From assembly GCA_018882545.1 (NCBI GenBank), contig VERS01000176.1, positions 1 through 5,599 on the forward strand: DNA of 5,599 bases. Reading direction: 5' to 3'. Shown piece by piece: positions 5,417 through 5,599 of this stretch. The position numbers were made by a program, and so were the translations under genes. The notes under the pieces were generated by a model. The model ran no database searches, was not told the DNA's origin, and worked only from the letters and a program-made list of their open reading frames with translations. The DNA is from Mycobacterium sp. GTDB taxonomy: Bacteria; Actinomycetota; Actinomycetes; Mycobacteriales; Mycobacteriaceae. Positions within the stretch are counted from its first letter, which is position 1, and each line of letters opens with the position of its first letter.

Positions 5417-5599
5417 TCACCGCCCGGGCAGCGGGCGCTCCACGATCGGCTGCCGCGCCCGGGGCCGGTGTTCGCCCCGTTTGGCCCCGAGGTAGACCTG
5501 CGCGGTCCGGTCGGCCACCGTGTGCCAGTCGAAGTCGGAGGTGAGTCGCTCGCGCGCGACCAGCGCGCGTTGTGCGGCGGCAGCCGGGTCGTCGAGCGC
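5417..5599 (-). CDS. C-terminus of a GT4-type alpha-glucosyltransferase, Rv3032-like (partial)
   Basis: Sixty codons plus a TGA stop (reverse complement of TCA at 5417-5419); the 5' part lies beyond the window. The translated tail has the Phe-Asp-Trp helix usual at the C-terminus of family GT4 glycosyltransferases (SDFDWHTVADRTAQVY), followed by LGAKRGE and a basic, Pro-rich end (IVERPLPGR). From memory of the protein and its gene neighbourhood this matches Rv3032, the alpha-1,4-glucosyltransferase implicated in elongation of MGLP and also in glycogen/capsular glucan. The catalytic domain is not visible, so activity rests on family and context. The gene converges on the acyltransferase gene with only 24 nt between the stops. 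Confidence 0.8.
   Translation of the reverse strand, partial: ALDDPAAAAQRALVARERLTSDFDWHTVADRTAQVYLGAKRGEHRPRARQPIVERPLPGR

Noticed and set aside
5421..5437. Perfect 6-bp stem CGCCCG/CGGGCG with a 5-nt loop just after the acyltransferase gene, a possible terminator
   Set aside because: It lies inside the glucosyltransferase coding end, has no T-tract, and short G+C stems are common in this base composition.

Overview
The window reads as chromosomal DNA of a mycobacterium, most likely a Mycolicibacterium-type species. It has very high G+C and dense coding. Gene order and protein features match the Mycobacterium tuberculosis Rv3038c-Rv3032 neighbourhood, seen here in reverse orientation. Homologue names come from memory of protein features and gene order; no search was run. 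The right half of this neighbourhood (Rv3030-Rv3037c in M. tuberculosis) has been proposed in the literature as the 6-O-methylglucose lipopolysaccharide (MGLP) locus.

Layout, left to right: (i) the C-terminal two thirds of a class I SAM methyltransferase (Rv3038c-like, + strand, cut by the window edge); (ii) a THUMP-like-domain methyltransferase (Rv3037c-like, +) whose start overlaps the previous stop; (iii) a small secreted DUF3298 protein (Rv3036c/TB22.2-like, +) 10 nt downstream; (iv) a convergent PQQ-like beta-propeller lipoprotein (Rv3035-like, -), with both stop codons inside one CTAG; (v) a 75-nt divergent promoter region; (vi) a short-chain dehydrogenase of HSD10 type (+); (vii) a hexapeptide-repeat acyltransferase (Rv3034c-like, +) 4 nt behind it; (viii) the last 60 codons of an Rv3032-like glucosyltransferase (-), convergent and 24 nt away. 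No non-coding stretch exceeds 75 nt. No tRNA, rRNA, CRISPR or mobile element is visible.

Three starts (DUF3298 protein, lipoprotein, SDR) have no convincing Shine-Dalgarno sequence. Each is preceded by a TANNNT hexamer ending exactly 7 nt before the start codon, which is the signature of leaderless mycobacterial transcripts. In the divergent region, both -10 hexamers are flanked on the upstream side by the same 7-mer, forming an inverted repeat that could be a shared operator.

How the genes may work together: the glucosyltransferase would build the alpha-1,4-glucan backbone of MGLP. The acyltransferase is a plausible enzyme for short-chain acyl esters on it. The SDR is coupled to the acyltransferase and resembles short/branched 3-hydroxyacyl-CoA dehydrogenases. 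The two methyltransferases have been viewed as MGLP candidates, but the second looks more like a nucleic-acid methyltransferase. I see no wholly new system. The points of interest are the SDR within the locus, the promoter architecture and the missing Rv3033-like gene.
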